The notes below the pieces were generated by a model. The model saw only the letters and a list, made by a program, of their open reading frames with translations. It made no database searches and was not told where the DNA came from. This document shows, one piece after another, positions 50,700 to 60,606 of a stretch of 64,000 nucleotides of DNA. Numbering within the stretch: position 1 is the stretch's first letter; each line of letters opens with the position of its first letter. The stretch is from Loigolactobacillus binensis. Its GTDB lineage: Bacteria > Bacillota > Bacilli > Lactobacillales > Lactobacillaceae. The translations under genes and the position numbers were made by a program. The stretch lies in the NCBI RefSeq assembly GCF_005405165.1, contig NZ_BJDN01000006.1, positions 1 through 64,000 of the forward strand, written 5' to 3'.

Positions 50700-51740
50700 T
50701 CACTCATCCCCGCGATGGGTATAATAATCAGTTATTTTTTTCGCCAACTCTTCGCGGAAAACATCCAGTAATCCAATCATCCGTGAATATGGCATACTCG
50801 TTGGACCTAATAGTGCGATCATGCCTTTACCGTGATCACCGACATCATAAGTGGCCGTGATCAAACTAAAATTGCGTAATAGATCACTGGTCAATTCATC
50901 GCCTAAACGCACCTCGATCGTCTGGTCTGGCACACCGATCAATTTAGCCAAATCATCATTCTGATCGATCAATGAGTAAAGTGACTTCAATTGATCCACA
51001 TTTTTCACTGTCGCCGGGTTAATCAGATTCATTTTACCGTCAACGTAGAAGCGCTCCTGGGCGGCCTTCTTTAACACATTGCCGAAAATATTCAAAAAAC
51101 CGGTCGGCGTGATCATGTAATGCGTTAACAACTGTGGAATATCACTTTGCAGCTTTTGAATCACTTCAGTTAACGATAAACCAACCAATTGATCATTGAT
51201 GATCCGAATAGCCTTCTCCAGGCTTTCACTATCTAACTCCTGCGGCACACTAAAAATTTGATTCTCCACCGCACCATTGTCGGTTACTAGGATCGCCATT
51301 ACTTGATGATCACCTAGCGGAACCAGTCGAAACCCAGTAAGCCGCGCATCCCGTAACTCAGGTCCTAACGAAATTGCCGTGTAACTTGTAAGGCTCGAAA
51401 GAATCTTAGCCGACTGGGCAATGATTTGATCGATCTGGTGATAGCTTTGGTCAAAGGACGTTTCGATCACGGCCAGATCACTGGCATCAACACCACTTGG
51501 CTCAACTAAATGATCCAGATAATAGCGATAACCTTTAGTCGAAGGAATGCGTCCAGAAGACAAATGAGTTTTTTCGATCAATCCCATATCTTCTAAGTGC
51601 ACCATCTCGTTGCGTACCGTGGCCGAAGAAACGTGCATTGGCAGTTGGTCCAATAATTTTTTGGAACCCACTGGCTGACCACTTTCAGTATACAAACGGA
51701 CAATTTCCTTTAAAATCACTAGTTGTCGTTTGGTCAGCAT
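50700..51740 (-). CDS. hrcA: heat-inducible repressor HrcA
   Basis: The 346-residue protein's N-terminal winged helix ([40 protein letters not shown]) binds CIRCE; the C-terminal GAF-like domain contains [20 protein letters not shown]. Represses its own operon at normal temperature, with GroEL aiding folding in known systems. ATG 51740 is used; an in-frame codon at 51749 is less likely. Confidence 0.97.
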   Translation of the reverse strand: MLTKRQLVILKEIVRLYTESGQPVGSKKLLDQLPMHVSSATVRNEMVHLEDMGLIEKTHLSSGRIPSTKGYRYYLDHLVEPSGVDASDLAVIETSFDQSYHQIDQIIAQSAKILSSLTSYTAISLGPELRDARLTGFRLVPLGDHQVMAILVTDNGAVENQIFSVPQELDSESLEKAIRIINDQLVGLSLTEVIQKLQSDIPQLLTHYMITPTGFLNIFGNVLKKAAQERFYVDGKMNLINPATVKNVDQLKSLYSLIDQNDDLAKLIGVPDQTIEVRLGDELTSDLLRNFSLITATYDVGDHGKGMIALLGPTSMPYSRMIGLLDVFREELAKKITDYYTHRGDE

Positions 51741-51755
51741 TCGAACCACCTCTTT

Positions 51756-51821
51756 TTAGCACTTGATACATTTGAGTGCTAACACAATTATTAATATAAC
51801 AACTCCATCGCTTTAAGTCAA
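51756..51821 (-). promoter_or_regulatory. hrcA promoter and CIRCE operator
   Basis: Minus-strand sigma-A promoter: -35 TTGACT (51816-51821), 17-base spacer, -10 TATATT (51793-51798). CIRCE lies at 51756-51782: TTAGCACTC read on the minus strand, 9-base spacer, then the complement with one mismatch. This places the HrcA operator just after the start point. Confidence 0.93.
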
Positions 51822-51903
51822 GGCACCAGCTGGTTTTTCCAGTAAAAATTAGAAAATCGGTCGCAAGCCGGAGAAATAGCTCCTGCTTAATCACGATGAT
51901 GTC

Positions 51904-51932
51904 AAAAAAATCGCCACCTAATCGGCGCGACT
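51904..51932 (-). terminator. terminator after hemW
   Basis: A GC-rich imperfect stem (TCGCGCC...GGTGGCGA) followed by TTTTTTT on the minus strand, 16 bases after the hemW stop. Confidence 0.75.
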
Positions 51933-51947
51933 TTTGATGTTCTGATT

Positions 51948-53090
51948 TTAAGTTTCATCATCTAATAAAAAGGCCTGAAAAACTTCATTCCCCATAAATT
52001 CGCCGCGCCGAGTTAGATGAATATGCTGCTCATCTTCTGCTAATAAACCGCGCTTCACTAACGCCGCAATCGTTGTGCCATACAGCTCGGCCATAGGTAA
52101 ACCAAATTTAATAGCAAAATGTTGCTTATTAACGCCAGCTGCAGTTCGCAAACCGAGAAACAGTTCTTCCTCAATTTGCTCACTACGTGGCAAAACATGC
52201 CGCTGTAATACTGGTACATGGCCAGCATGTAGTGGCGTTAAATATTGTTGGATCGGGCCAAAGTTTTGGTAGCGTTCCTTTCCTAAATAGCCACTAGCAC
52301 CGGCACCAAAACCAAAGTAATTGTCATTCTGCCAATAAGTTAAATTATGTTGTGATTCATAGCCTGGTCGTGCAAAATTACTGATCTCATATTGCCGGCG
52401 ACCTGCTTGCGCAAATTTGTCGATCGCCAGTTCATACATATCAGCTTCTACATCTTCCGACGGTAAATGTAATTTACCCTGACGCATTAAATTATAAAAC
52501 ACGGTTTTCCGCTCTAAAATTAATGAATACGTCGAATAATGGGGCAGATCTAAAGCAATCGCCTTATCCAAACTATCAGTAAAGTCGGCCATACTTTGCC
52601 CTGGTAAACGGAAGATCAGATCAATACTGATATTTTCAAAACCAACTTTACGAGCATTGGCAATTGCGGTATAAACATCGGCACTGCGATGAATTCGCCC
52701 AATTTTTTTCAGCACCTCATCATTGAAAGATTGCACGCCGATACTTAAGCGATTCACACCATATTCATGTAGCACCGTTAACTTATCCGTGGTCAATAAA
52801 TCATTAGGATTAGCCTCAAAAGTAAATTCATGGCCGGTAAATGGCAAAATTTCCTGCATACCTTTAAGTAATCGTTCTAGCTGCTTAGGCGTTAATGTAG
52901 TTGGCGTACCACCACCAACATAAAGCGTATCGATCTGTTTTTCCGGGTGAGCCAGCGTTACCAACCGCATTTCTTGTAATAAGCAGTCAATATAATCATC
53001 AACAGGCTGTCCCGCTAAAAAAACTTTGTTAAAATCACAGTAGTAACAAATATGCTCACAAAAAGGAATGTGAATATAAGCGCCGGTCAT
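51948..53090 (-). CDS. hemW: HemW-type radical SAM protein (heme chaperone)
   Basis: The 380-residue protein was long annotated as oxygen-independent coproporphyrinogen III oxidase. Radical SAM cluster CEHICYYCDF (CxxxCxxC, about 8-16), GGGTPT (about 59), and HemW C-terminal domain. Known HemW proteins bind and transfer heme rather than oxidise coproporphyrinogen; assignment follows the lack of the extra HemN N-terminus. Overlaps ribF by four bases. Confidence 0.92.
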   Translation of the reverse strand: MTGAYIHIPFCEHICYYCDFNKVFLAGQPVDDYIDCLLQEMRLVTLAHPEKQIDTLYVGGGTPTTLTPKQLERLLKGMQEILPFTGHEFTFEANPNDLLTTDKLTVLHEYGVNRLSIGVQSFNDEVLKKIGRIHRSADVYTAIANARKVGFENISIDLIFRLPGQSMADFTDSLDKAIALDLPHYSTYSLILERKTVFYNLMRQGKLHLPSEDVEADMYELAIDKFAQAGRRQYEISNFARPGYESQHNLTYWQNDNYFGFGAGASGYLGKERYQNFGPIQQYLTPLHAGHVPVLQRHVLPRSEQIEEELFLGLRTAAGVNKQHFAIKFGLPMAELYGTTIAALVKRGLLAEDEQHIHLTRRGEFMGNEVFQAFLLDDET

Positions 53091-54043
53091 AGCGTTACCT
53101 GGCCGCTATGTGTTGCAAAATAATCACGCGTATGTTGTTCGTCTTGAGTCAGCTGGGCGATCAAACCATCAGCACCAGAAAATTTAACTTCGCCGCGCAA
53201 ACGGGAGAACCAAGCAACTTGTACTTGCTCACCGTAAACCATTTGCTTAAAGTCAAGCACATAAATCTCCACAGTGACCAAGTTATCATCACCAAACGTA
53301 ACGTTACGCCCAATGGAAGCCATACCTAAATGCCATTGACCATTGATAGCTAATTTAACCGCATAGACACCGAGCGCCAGCATATGCATTGTGGGATCAA
53401 CCGTTAAATTCAGTGTGGGAAAACCGATCGTTCGTCCCCGCGCAACACCGTGAACAACAACCCCTACTGTTCGGTAAGGATAGCCCAATAGCTCGTCGGC
53501 TAAATCAATATCCCCCACTTTGATCGCTGCTCTGATCCGTGTAGAGCTGATCTTAGCTGCAGCAGTTTGTTGTTGGGGAACTTCAACGACTTCAAACCGC
53601 TTTGCAGCATAATCAATTAGATCAGTCATCGTGGCCCGATCAGCACCAAAGGTATAATCAAAACCAGCCACTGCAACCTGAGCGTGTAACCCAATAATAT
53701 ATTGCTCAACAAACTCTTGCGGGGATAAAGCACCAAAGGTTGATGTAAATTCTACAATATATAAAATATCAACACCTAATTGGCGCATTAAATCGATCTT
53801 CATTTCCGGTGTAACCAAATACTTCATTTGTTCTGAATCTAATTTATTAAATACTAAACTAGGGTGTTGATTAAACGTCATTACCGCTAACGGTAACTTC
53901 TTTGTCTTAGCGATCGCAGCTGCCTGCTTGATCACTGCCTGGTGCCCACGGTGAACGCCATCAAAAAAGCCTAACGTCAATACAATTGGTGTCTCATCGA
54001 TTTGTGTTTGTGCATAGGGATGATGGATCCGAACAATCTTCAT
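53087..54043 (-). CDS. ribF: bifunctional riboflavin kinase/FAD synthetase
   Basis: The 318-residue enzyme makes FMN then FAD. N-terminal nucleotidyltransferase domain with LGFFDGVHRGHQAVI (about 25-39) and SSTRIRAAI; C-terminal riboflavin kinase domain with GRTIGFPTLNL (about 202-212). Placed between truB and hemW, 22 bases after truB. Confidence 0.97.
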   Translation of the reverse strand: MKIVRIHHPYAQTQIDETPIVLTLGFFDGVHRGHQAVIKQAAAIAKTKKLPLAVMTFNQHPSLVFNKLDSEQMKYLVTPEMKIDLMRQLGVDILYIVEFTSTFGALSPQEFVEQYIIGLHAQVAVAGFDYTFGADRATMTDLIDYAAKRFEVVEVPQQQTAAAKISSTRIRAAIKVGDIDLADELLGYPYRTVGVVVHGVARGRTIGFPTLNLTVDPTMHMLALGVYAVKLAINGQWHLGMASIGRNVTFGDDNLVTVEIYVLDFKQMVYGEQVQVAWFSRLRGEVKFSGADGLIAQLTQDEQHTRDYFATHSGQVTL

Positions 54044-54065
54044 AACCTAAACTCCAATCTAAAAA

Positions 54066-54980
54066 TTAATCATTGGCCAGAAACATTTTTTCCGGCTGGA
54101 AAAGGTGCGGATATTCTGAATGGGGCCGATATAGGGCCTTGATCTTACCTGCATAGACCAACGCGATCACCTCATTTAGCGCCGTTAGCTCTGCCCGCGG
54201 TAAAAAAGCCCCATGTTGAACTTTATCCCATTGTTCACTGGTTAATTCAACCTGTGGATAGTCACTTAATGCTGATTCCAACGGCCGTAAAACCGTCATG
54301 ATTTTCCCCGAAGCAGCCAGTTGTGCTACCGTATCTAGATCAACGGTATCCGCCAAGGTAAAGCCGCCACTTTGAACGCGAGTCAACGCAGACATTACTG
54401 CGGCCACCCCTAATTTACGGCCCAGATCCACTGCTAGGGTCCGGACGTAAGTCCCTTTGGAACAGCTGACTTCAAAACGAAACTTTTCCGTACCGGCAGC
54501 CCTATCGAATTCTGGCTCACTTAAGCGTTTAAAAGTGGTAATTGTTACTTGCCGGTGTGGCCGCTCCACCGTTTCACCAGCACGAGCATAATCATATAAG
54601 CGCCGTCCCTTTACCTTGACTGCAGAAAACATAGGCGGAATTTGCGTAATGGAGCCAATAAAGGCCGCCAACTGCTGATCAATTTCGGCTGCAGAAAAAG
54701 CGGTCGCTAATGGCGTTGTTGTCACAACTTCACCATCGAGATCTTCTGTTGTAGTGGCAAAACCGAGCGTCACTTCACCGCGATACGTTTTACCACTGGC
54801 AACCAAATAATCTACGACCTTGGTTGCCGTACCAATGCAGATCGGCAATACACCATCCACGTTGGGATCAAGCGTACCGCCATGACCGACACGCCGCGTA
54901 TGAAATAAATGCCGCAATTGCGCATCACAGTCGTGACTGGTCATTCCGCGCGGTTTATATAGTGGTAAAATGCCATTCAT
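54066..54980 (-). CDS. truB: tRNA pseudouridine-55 synthase TruB
   Basis: The 304-residue enzyme converts U55 of the tRNA T loop to pseudouridine. Start MNGILPLYKPRGMTSHD, catalytic Asp in GHGGTLDPNVDGVLPI (about 38), and CSKGTYVRTLAVDLG. Heads a truB-ribF(-hemW) group with its own promoter after the rbfA terminator. Confidence 0.97.
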   Translation of the reverse strand: MNGILPLYKPRGMTSHDCDAQLRHLFHTRRVGHGGTLDPNVDGVLPICIGTATKVVDYLVASGKTYRGEVTLGFATTTEDLDGEVVTTTPLATAFSAAEIDQQLAAFIGSITQIPPMFSAVKVKGRRLYDYARAGETVERPHRQVTITTFKRLSEPEFDRAAGTEKFRFEVSCSKGTYVRTLAVDLGRKLGVAAVMSALTRVQSGGFTLADTVDLDTVAQLAASGKIMTVLRPLESALSDYPQVELTSEQWDKVQHGAFLPRAELTALNEVIALVYAGKIKALYRPHSEYPHLFQPEKMFLAND

Positions 54981-55096
54981 AATCGTTCCTCCGAATTCTT
55001 TCTTTCAACTAGTTCTGCAAACTAAATTATTATAGCACATTGCACTAGTCCTACTTCACTTGCCAACTAATAAATCAATGAGAAATTGATCAATAT

Positions 55097-55131
55097 AAAA
55101 AAAGAGTTGCAACAATGATTGTCGCAACTCT
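55097..55131 (-). terminator. terminator of the rimP-rbfA operon
   Basis: Stem GAGTTGC/GCAACTC, extended by ACAAT/ATTGT, followed by TTTTTTT on the minus strand, 15 bases after the rbfA stop. Confidence 0.9.
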
Positions 55132-55145
55132 GCTAAACACTTCAA

Positions 55146-55499
55146 TTAACGTTCTTCGCGATGTAATTGATTGATCAATTCGTCAATACGATTACCGTAT
55201 TGAACCGATTCATCACGGGCAAAAGTTAACTCTGGAATTTTGAACAAACGAATCCGCTGGCCTAATTCTTTACGAATCAAGCCGGTTGCTTTTTCCAACC
55301 CACGCTGTGCTTTTTCACCATCGCCAGCTTTATCCGAAAGAATACTATAATAGATTGTTGCTTGTTGTAGATCGCCAGTAACATTGACGCCAGTGATCGT
55401 CACACCAACAACTCGCGGATCACGCACCCGCTTCATTAAAATATCCGTCGTTTCCTTTTGAATTTCTTGGGAAACGCGGCCAATGCGATATTGTGCCAT
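55146..55499 (-). CDS. rbfA: ribosome-binding factor A
   Basis: The 117-residue KH-like factor is for 30S maturation and cold adaptation. Starts MAQYRIGRVSQEIQKETTDI; contains DPRVVGVTITGVNVTGDLQ and the terminal helix. Last gene of the nusA-infB operon. Confidence 0.96.
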   Translation of the reverse strand: MAQYRIGRVSQEIQKETTDILMKRVRDPRVVGVTITGVNVTGDLQQATIYYSILSDKAGDGEKAQRGLEKATGLIRKELGQRIRLFKIPELTFARDESVQYGNRIDELINQLHREER

Positions 55500-55570
55500 T
55501 GCGTTGCCTCCTCATAATTAAGAAAGTTTATTAACAAGTTCTGCTAATAAGCCAGCTCCTTAAAGATAAA

Positions 55571-58081
55571 TTATTTAACCGGAACTTCTTCCATGATGAA
55601 GACTTCGATCTGATCGCCTTCTTCAACATTGTTGTAGTTTTCGATCATTAAGCCACCTTCAAAGCCCTGTTTAACTTCCTTAACATCATCTTTTAAATGC
55701 TTCAAACTAGCAATTTTACCTTCATAAATAACGATGCCATCACGAATCAAACGCACACCTGAATCACGACGAACAACACCTGAAGTGACGAAGAATCCAG
55801 CAATTGTACCGACCTTAGAAACCTTATAAGTCTGCCGAACGTCCAACTGGCCAATCACTTTTTCTTGATAGGTTGGTTCCAGCATCCCTTTCATCGCCGT
55901 TTCAACTTCATCAATCGCCTGATAGATAACATTATGCAAACGAATATCAACATCTTCAGTGGTTGCTTGATCCTTAGCGCGCGGCGTTGGGCGCACATTA
56001 AAACCAATGATGACCGCATTACTGGCAGCAGCTAAAGTAACATCACTTTCGTTGATCGCACCAACCGCCTCATGAATAATATTGACGCGAACCCCTTCAA
56101 CGTTGATCTTCTGTAAACTATTAACCAGAGCCTCAACTGAACCTTGAACGTCGGCCTTGATGATCAGGTCAACTTCTTTCAATTGACCTTCTTGCATTGT
56201 TTCAAACAAGTTATCCAATGTAACGTGCTTAGTCCGATTACGTTGCGATAATACAGCTTGTTTAGCACGTTCTTCACCAGCAGCCCGCGCCGTTTTTTCA
56301 TCTTCAAAAACAATAAACTTGTCGGCTGATTCTGGTACATCACTTAAACCAGTGATCTCAACGGGTGTTGCCGGTTTAGCTTCTTTGATTCGCCGACCAC
56401 GGTCATTGGTCATGACCCGGACACGGCCAAAGGTATTACCAACAACAATTGGGTCACCAATTCGCAAAGTTCCCTGTTGAACTAATAAGGAAGCAACCGC
56501 ACCTTTACCTTTGTCCAAACGAGCTTCGATAACCGTCCCTGCACCTTTTTGGTTCGGGTTAGCTTTTAATTCAAGCATATCAGCTTCTAATAAAATCATT
56601 TCTAATAGCTGATCTAAATTTTTACCAAATTTAGCCGAAATTGGCACGAAGATCGTTTCACCACCCCAATCCTCAGGAATCAAGCCATATTCGGTTAATT
56701 GTTCCATCACGTGGTTCGGGTTAGCGTTAGGTTTATCAATTTTGTTAACCGCAACAATAATTGGCGCATTGGCAGCCTTCGCATGATTAATAGCTTCAAT
56801 CGTCTGCGGCATAACACCATCATCAGCAGCAACCACCAAAACAATAATATCGGTAACATCAGCACCACGAGCCCGCATATCAGTAAAGGCCGCATGTCCT
56901 GGTGTATCTAAGAACGTGATCAGACGGTCGTTTGACTTAACTTGATAAGCACCAATTGCCTGTGTGATCCCACCAGCTTCGCCTTCAGTTACATTAGTAT
57001 GACGTAGCTTATCCAGTAATGTGGTTTTACCATGATCGACGTGCCCCATGATTGTGACTACTGGTGGCCGATTTTCTTGGTAATCCGTATTGGCTTCTTC
57101 GGCCGCAAAGAATTTATCCAGATCAGAAATATCAACTTCCACTTTTTCTTCGGCTTCAATGCCATAATCTGCCGCCAAAACTTCGATGGTATCTTTTTCC
57201 AAGGATTGGTTTTGGTTGACCATAACCCCCATCATGAACAATTTTTTGATGATTTCGGCTGGTTCACGGTGAATTAATTTAGCAATATCTTGAACATTCA
57301 TGCCTTCTGTATATTGCAATACTTCTGGCAAAGCACGTTCTTTCCGGGTCGTTGCTGGCGTTACTGAATGATTTTGTCGTCTGTTACGGCGATTGCGTTT
57401 CTTATTGAAACGACCACCGTTGTTGCCACCAAAGCGATTGCGACCACCACGGTTATTGTTGTTACCAAAACGACTGTTGTTATTCCGGTTGCCGCCAGCA
57501 GTATTACCGCCAACACCACCTTGATTACGATTATTGCTGCTGCGTACAGTATTATTAACTGAACTGATCGGTTTAGCAGCATTAACTGGTGCCCGATTAT
57601 CCGCTCGATTTTGTGGGTTCGGTGCTACCCGGTTATTACTTGCAGAAACTCGTGGTTTATTATTGTGGTTATTATGGTTGTAACGATCGTTACGATTTTG
57701 TGAATGATTGTTATTTCCATGTTGATTTTGGCTACTATGTGAGCCTTGATTACTGTGTCCCTGATAATTACGGTTTGGTTGGTTGCGCTCACGGTCACTA
57801 TGTTGTGGACGGGCTTCATGACTGTGTTCATTACGGGTCGGTTGTTGTGGGCGCGCTGAAGTTACTGGCGCTGCCTTTTTGGTGTGATCCACCGGCTGAG
57901 TATTTGGCGTATTGGCCACCTTTCCGCCACTGATCGCGTTACGTAAAGTCTTTTCTTGCGCGTCGTCGATCGTGGACATGTGATTCTTAATGTCGATGCC
58001 AGCTTTTTTTGCGGAATCGATCACTATTTTAGATTGAACATTTAATTCTTTTGCTAATTCGTAGATACGTTTTTTACCCAT
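55571..58081 (-). CDS. infB: translation initiation factor IF-2
   Basis: The 836-residue GTPase positions initiator tRNA. IF2-N module ([20 protein letters not shown]), a long Asn/Arg/His/Gly-rich disordered stretch (about 60-245), second IF2-N module, then G domain with [12 protein letters not shown] (about 345), DTPGHAAF and NKIDKP, and C-terminal domains. The low-complexity stretch is unusually Asn-rich, as in other lactobacilli. Confidence 0.97.
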   Translation of the reverse strand: MGKKRIYELAKELNVQSKIVIDSAKKAGIDIKNHMSTIDDAQEKTLRNAISGGKVANTPNTQPVDHTKKAAPVTSARPQQPTRNEHSHEARPQHSDRERNQPNRNYQGHSNQGSHSSQNQHGNNNHSQNRNDRYNHNNHNNKPRVSASNNRVAPNPQNRADNRAPVNAAKPISSVNNTVRSSNNRNQGGVGGNTAGGNRNNNSRFGNNNNRGGRNRFGGNNGGRFNKKRNRRNRRQNHSVTPATTRKERALPEVLQYTEGMNVQDIAKLIHREPAEIIKKLFMMGVMVNQNQSLEKDTIEVLAADYGIEAEEKVEVDISDLDKFFAAEEANTDYQENRPPVVTIMGHVDHGKTTLLDKLRHTNVTEGEAGGITQAIGAYQVKSNDRLITFLDTPGHAAFTDMRARGADVTDIIVLVVAADDGVMPQTIEAINHAKAANAPIIVAVNKIDKPNANPNHVMEQLTEYGLIPEDWGGETIFVPISAKFGKNLDQLLEMILLEADMLELKANPNQKGAGTVIEARLDKGKGAVASLLVQQGTLRIGDPIVVGNTFGRVRVMTNDRGRRIKEAKPATPVEITGLSDVPESADKFIVFEDEKTARAAGEERAKQAVLSQRNRTKHVTLDNLFETMQEGQLKEVDLIIKADVQGSVEALVNSLQKINVEGVRVNIIHEAVGAINESDVTLAAASNAVIIGFNVRPTPRAKDQATTEDVDIRLHNVIYQAIDEVETAMKGMLEPTYQEKVIGQLDVRQTYKVSKVGTIAGFFVTSGVVRRDSGVRLIRDGIVIYEGKIASLKHLKDDVKEVKQGFEGGLMIENYNNVEEGDQIEVFIMEEVPVK

Positions 58082-58094
58082 ATCTTCACGCTCC

Positions 58095-58400
58095 CTACGT
58101 TTTCAGTAAGGCAATGAGCCGATGGGCAAATCCAGGCTCAGTAATGCCAACGATTGTTCGCGGGCGGCCTAGTGCTTGGCTCATTGCTTGTTTTGTGAAG
58201 GCTGTTATCACCGGCACTTGGTAAAATTCACCTTTGGCGCTGAATTTATCACGTGTTGCCTGACTAGCATCAACGGCAACCAAAACTAGCGCAACTTTAC
58301 GCTGTTGAATCGCCTTCAAAACTAAGCCTTCACCCATCGTCAATGCACCTGCTCGTAAACTTAATCCTAGCAGGTTTAATGCCTTTTGATTATTTTCCAT
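58095..58400 (-). CDS. rplGA: L7Ae-family ribosomal protein (YlxQ)
   Basis: The 101-residue RNA-binding protein ([30 protein letters not shown]) is of the L7Ae/L30e fold, probably binding K-turns. ATG 58400 is used; TTG 58412 would lengthen the overlap with rnpM. Confidence 0.9.
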   Translation of the reverse strand: MENNQKALNLLGLSLRAGALTMGEGLVLKAIQQRKVALVLVAVDASQATRDKFSAKGEFYQVPVITAFTKQAMSQALGRPRTIVGITEPGFAHRLIALLKT

Positions 58401-58695
58401 TTTTGTCGCCAAAAAGTTCTTTACGCGCTTTTTGATGTTTCACATAAGCTAATAATTCACTATAAAAATCGTCATCAACCGTAGCATTTAAGGCTTTATC
58501 CAAGATATGCTTATTGGCAGCCTCTTCAACTGCAGTTGGTTCTAAGGAAACGTACGCCCCACGCCCCGACTTTTTGCCAGTTGGATCAATGGCAACTACG
58601 CCTTCTTTACTGCGCACGATCCGCACCATTTCTTTTTTAGGCTTCATTTCATTGCTGACGACATCTTTACGCATCGGGATTTTTCTTGGTTTCAT
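58390..58695 (-). CDS. rnpM: YlxR/RnpM RNA-binding protein
   Basis: The 101-residue DUF448 protein begins MKPRKIPMRKDVVSN, with IDPTGKKSGRGAYVS in the middle. In Bacillus the family modulates RNase P. The usual Cys after the IPMRK motif is Asp here. Between nusA and rplGA in the standard order. Confidence 0.92.
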   Translation of the reverse strand: MKPRKIPMRKDVVSNEMKPKKEMVRIVRSKEGVVAIDPTGKKSGRGAYVSLEPTAVEEAANKHILDKALNATVDDDFYSELLAYVKHQKARKELFGDKNGK

Positions 58696-58721
58696 ACTCA
58701 AGTCTGCTCCTTTTTCGTTAA

Positions 58722-59888
58722 TTAGTCGTTAGCGGCCGCCGAATCATCAGAAACAGTTGGCGCAGCTTCCGGAGTTGCTTCCGTTGGTGCTGCGTCAGTC
58801 GCTGGTTCTGCTGCTTCCGATGTTGATGGCGTAGCCGGTTGATCGGCTAATTCATCCGCTTCAGTTTCTGACTTAATATCAATTTTATAACCAGTCAACT
58901 TAGCAGCTAAACGCGCATTCTGTCCACGTTTACCAATGGCTAAAGATAATTGATAATCTGGTACGATAACCGTTACGGCCTTATCGTTGGTTGGATCAAA
59001 CGTAACATCAACAACTTGCGCCGGGTTCAGCGCGTTTGCAATGTATTCAGCCGGATCATCCACCCACTCAATGATATCCATATTTTCGCCAGATAGTTCA
59101 TTGACAATTGCCTGAACCCGCTGACCACGAGGGCCAACACAAGTTCCGACCGAATCTACATTATCATCGTGGCTACGAACGGCCATTTTAGTCCGATCAC
59201 CGGCTTCACGGGCAATTGAAACAATCTCAACTGTGCCATCATAGATCTCGGGAACCTCTTGCTCAAATAAACGCTTAACAAGATCGGGATGAGTCCGACT
59301 GACATAAACTTGCGGGCCCTTGGGTGTATTTTCAACTTTGGTCACATAGACTTTGATCCGATCATGTGGTTCATAGTGTTCATTAGGCATTTGATCGCTT
59401 TTAGACAGAATAGCTTCGATCTTACCCAAATTAACGTAAATATACCGGCTGTCCCGTCGTTCCACGACTCCTTGCATAATTTCGTTTTCATACTTAATGT
59501 ATTGGTCGTAAATGATACTGCGTTCAGCTTCCCGGACTCGTTGCATAATAACCTGCTTAGCAGTCTGGGCTGCGATCCGACCGAAATCTTTTGGTGTAAC
59601 TTCAAACCGAATATCATCGCCAACTTCATAGGCCTCATTGATCGCCAAAGCTTCCTTTAAGCTAACTTCCAAACGAGAATCAAAGACTTCATCCGTAACT
59701 TCTTTTACTGCGTAAACGTGGATGTCACCTTTTTTTTGATCAAATTCGACTTCTACATTTTGGGCTTGGCCGTAATTACGCTTGTAAGCTGACACTAAAG
59801 CAGCTTCCAGCGCTTCGATAACGACTTCCTTTTTAACGCCTTTTTCAGACTCAAGTGCGTCTAAAGCACTTAACATTTCCTTGCTCAT
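58722..59888 (-). CDS. nusA: transcription factor NusA
   Basis: The 388-residue protein controls pausing, termination and antitermination. N-terminal RNAP-binding domain (LDALESEKGVKKEVVIEALE), S1 domain (GVVERRDSRYIYVNLG), KH domains (VGPRGQRVQAIVNELSGE, LAIGKRGQNARLAAKLTG). The C-terminus is a low-complexity Ala/Pro/Thr/Glu tail. Confidence 0.97.
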   Translation of the reverse strand: MSKEMLSALDALESEKGVKKEVVIEALEAALVSAYKRNYGQAQNVEVEFDQKKGDIHVYAVKEVTDEVFDSRLEVSLKEALAINEAYEVGDDIRFEVTPKDFGRIAAQTAKQVIMQRVREAERSIIYDQYIKYENEIMQGVVERRDSRYIYVNLGKIEAILSKSDQMPNEHYEPHDRIKVYVTKVENTPKGPQVYVSRTHPDLVKRLFEQEVPEIYDGTVEIVSIAREAGDRTKMAVRSHDDNVDSVGTCVGPRGQRVQAIVNELSGENMDIIEWVDDPAEYIANALNPAQVVDVTFDPTNDKAVTVIVPDYQLSLAIGKRGQNARLAAKLTGYKIDIKSETEADELADQPATPSTSEAAEPATDAAPTEATPEAAPTVSDDSAAAND

Positions 59889-59908
59889 GGTAATTGTTTC
59901 CTTCCCGA

Positions 59909-60382
59909 TTAAAATTCGATGGCTAATCTAGCTTGCGCAATTTGTTTCCGCGCAAAGGTAAATTCCTTACGCCGAGTTTTGATTTTAACGGATAACGTTA
60001 ATTCATCAGGCGTGATCGCCGTCAAAGTGCCTTCATAAATTTTGGCACCATTCACCGCTTGATACAACGAGATATGGATGTAACTATTTAATGCACGCTG
60101 AAAATCAACTTCCTTTTTCAAAGGCCGTTCAGCGCCAGGCGACGAAACTTCTAGATAGTAAGCTTGTGGAATCGGGTCTGGATCCATTGAATCCAGCGTT
60201 TCACTGATCTTTTCACTGATCATGGCACAATCTTCTAAGGTAATCCCAGCAGGTTTATCAATATACACCCGCAAATACCAACTTTTACCTTCTTTAACAA
60301 ATTCAATATCAACTAATTCAAAATGATTACTGTCCACGATTGGTTGGACAACATCTTGGACTCTTTCAACAACCGAGCTCAA
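59909..60382 (-). CDS. rimP: ribosome maturation factor RimP
   Basis: The 157-residue factor is for 30S assembly: [32 protein letters not shown]. The TTG at 60382 is chosen because AAAGGAGG lies 7 bases upstream and it gives the usual length; the longer frame to 60448 has no support. First gene of the nusA-infB operon. Confidence 0.95.
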   Translation of the reverse strand: MSSVVERVQDVVQPIVDSNHFELVDIEFVKEGKSWYLRVYIDKPAGITLEDCAMISEKISETLDSMDPDPIPQAYYLEVSSPGAERPLKKEVDFQRALNSYIHISLYQAVNGAKIYEGTLTAITPDELTLSVKIKTRRKEFTFARKQIAQARLAIEF

Positions 60383-60511
60383 ACCATTGCCTCCTTTTCG
60401 CAATTTTAGTTTATTCGCTGACGAACAATTGCTGCTCAATACCGACACGCTGCGACCATAAATGCTTTAATGACGCGGTTTTTTCCTTTGGTGATACTCG
60501 CTTTATCCAAT

Positions 60512-60538
60512 AAAAAGAGTGAGCATCGCTGCTCACTC
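60512..60538 (-). terminator. terminator after polC
   Basis: Perfect 9-bp stem GAGTGAGCA/TGCTCACTC with a 4-base loop followed by TTTTT on the minus strand, about 70 bases past the polC stop. Confidence 0.92.
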
Positions 60539-60606
60539 GACCAAAGTCTCTAAATACAATCATTATATTACCACAAATTCGGTCATGACGCAACTTACAC
60601 GCCGAC

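Noticed and set aside
57361-57933. Long open frames on both strands opposite infB
   Set aside because: They mirror the low-complexity Asn/Arg/Gly codons of IF-2, lack ribosome sites and encode repetitive hydrophobic sequence.
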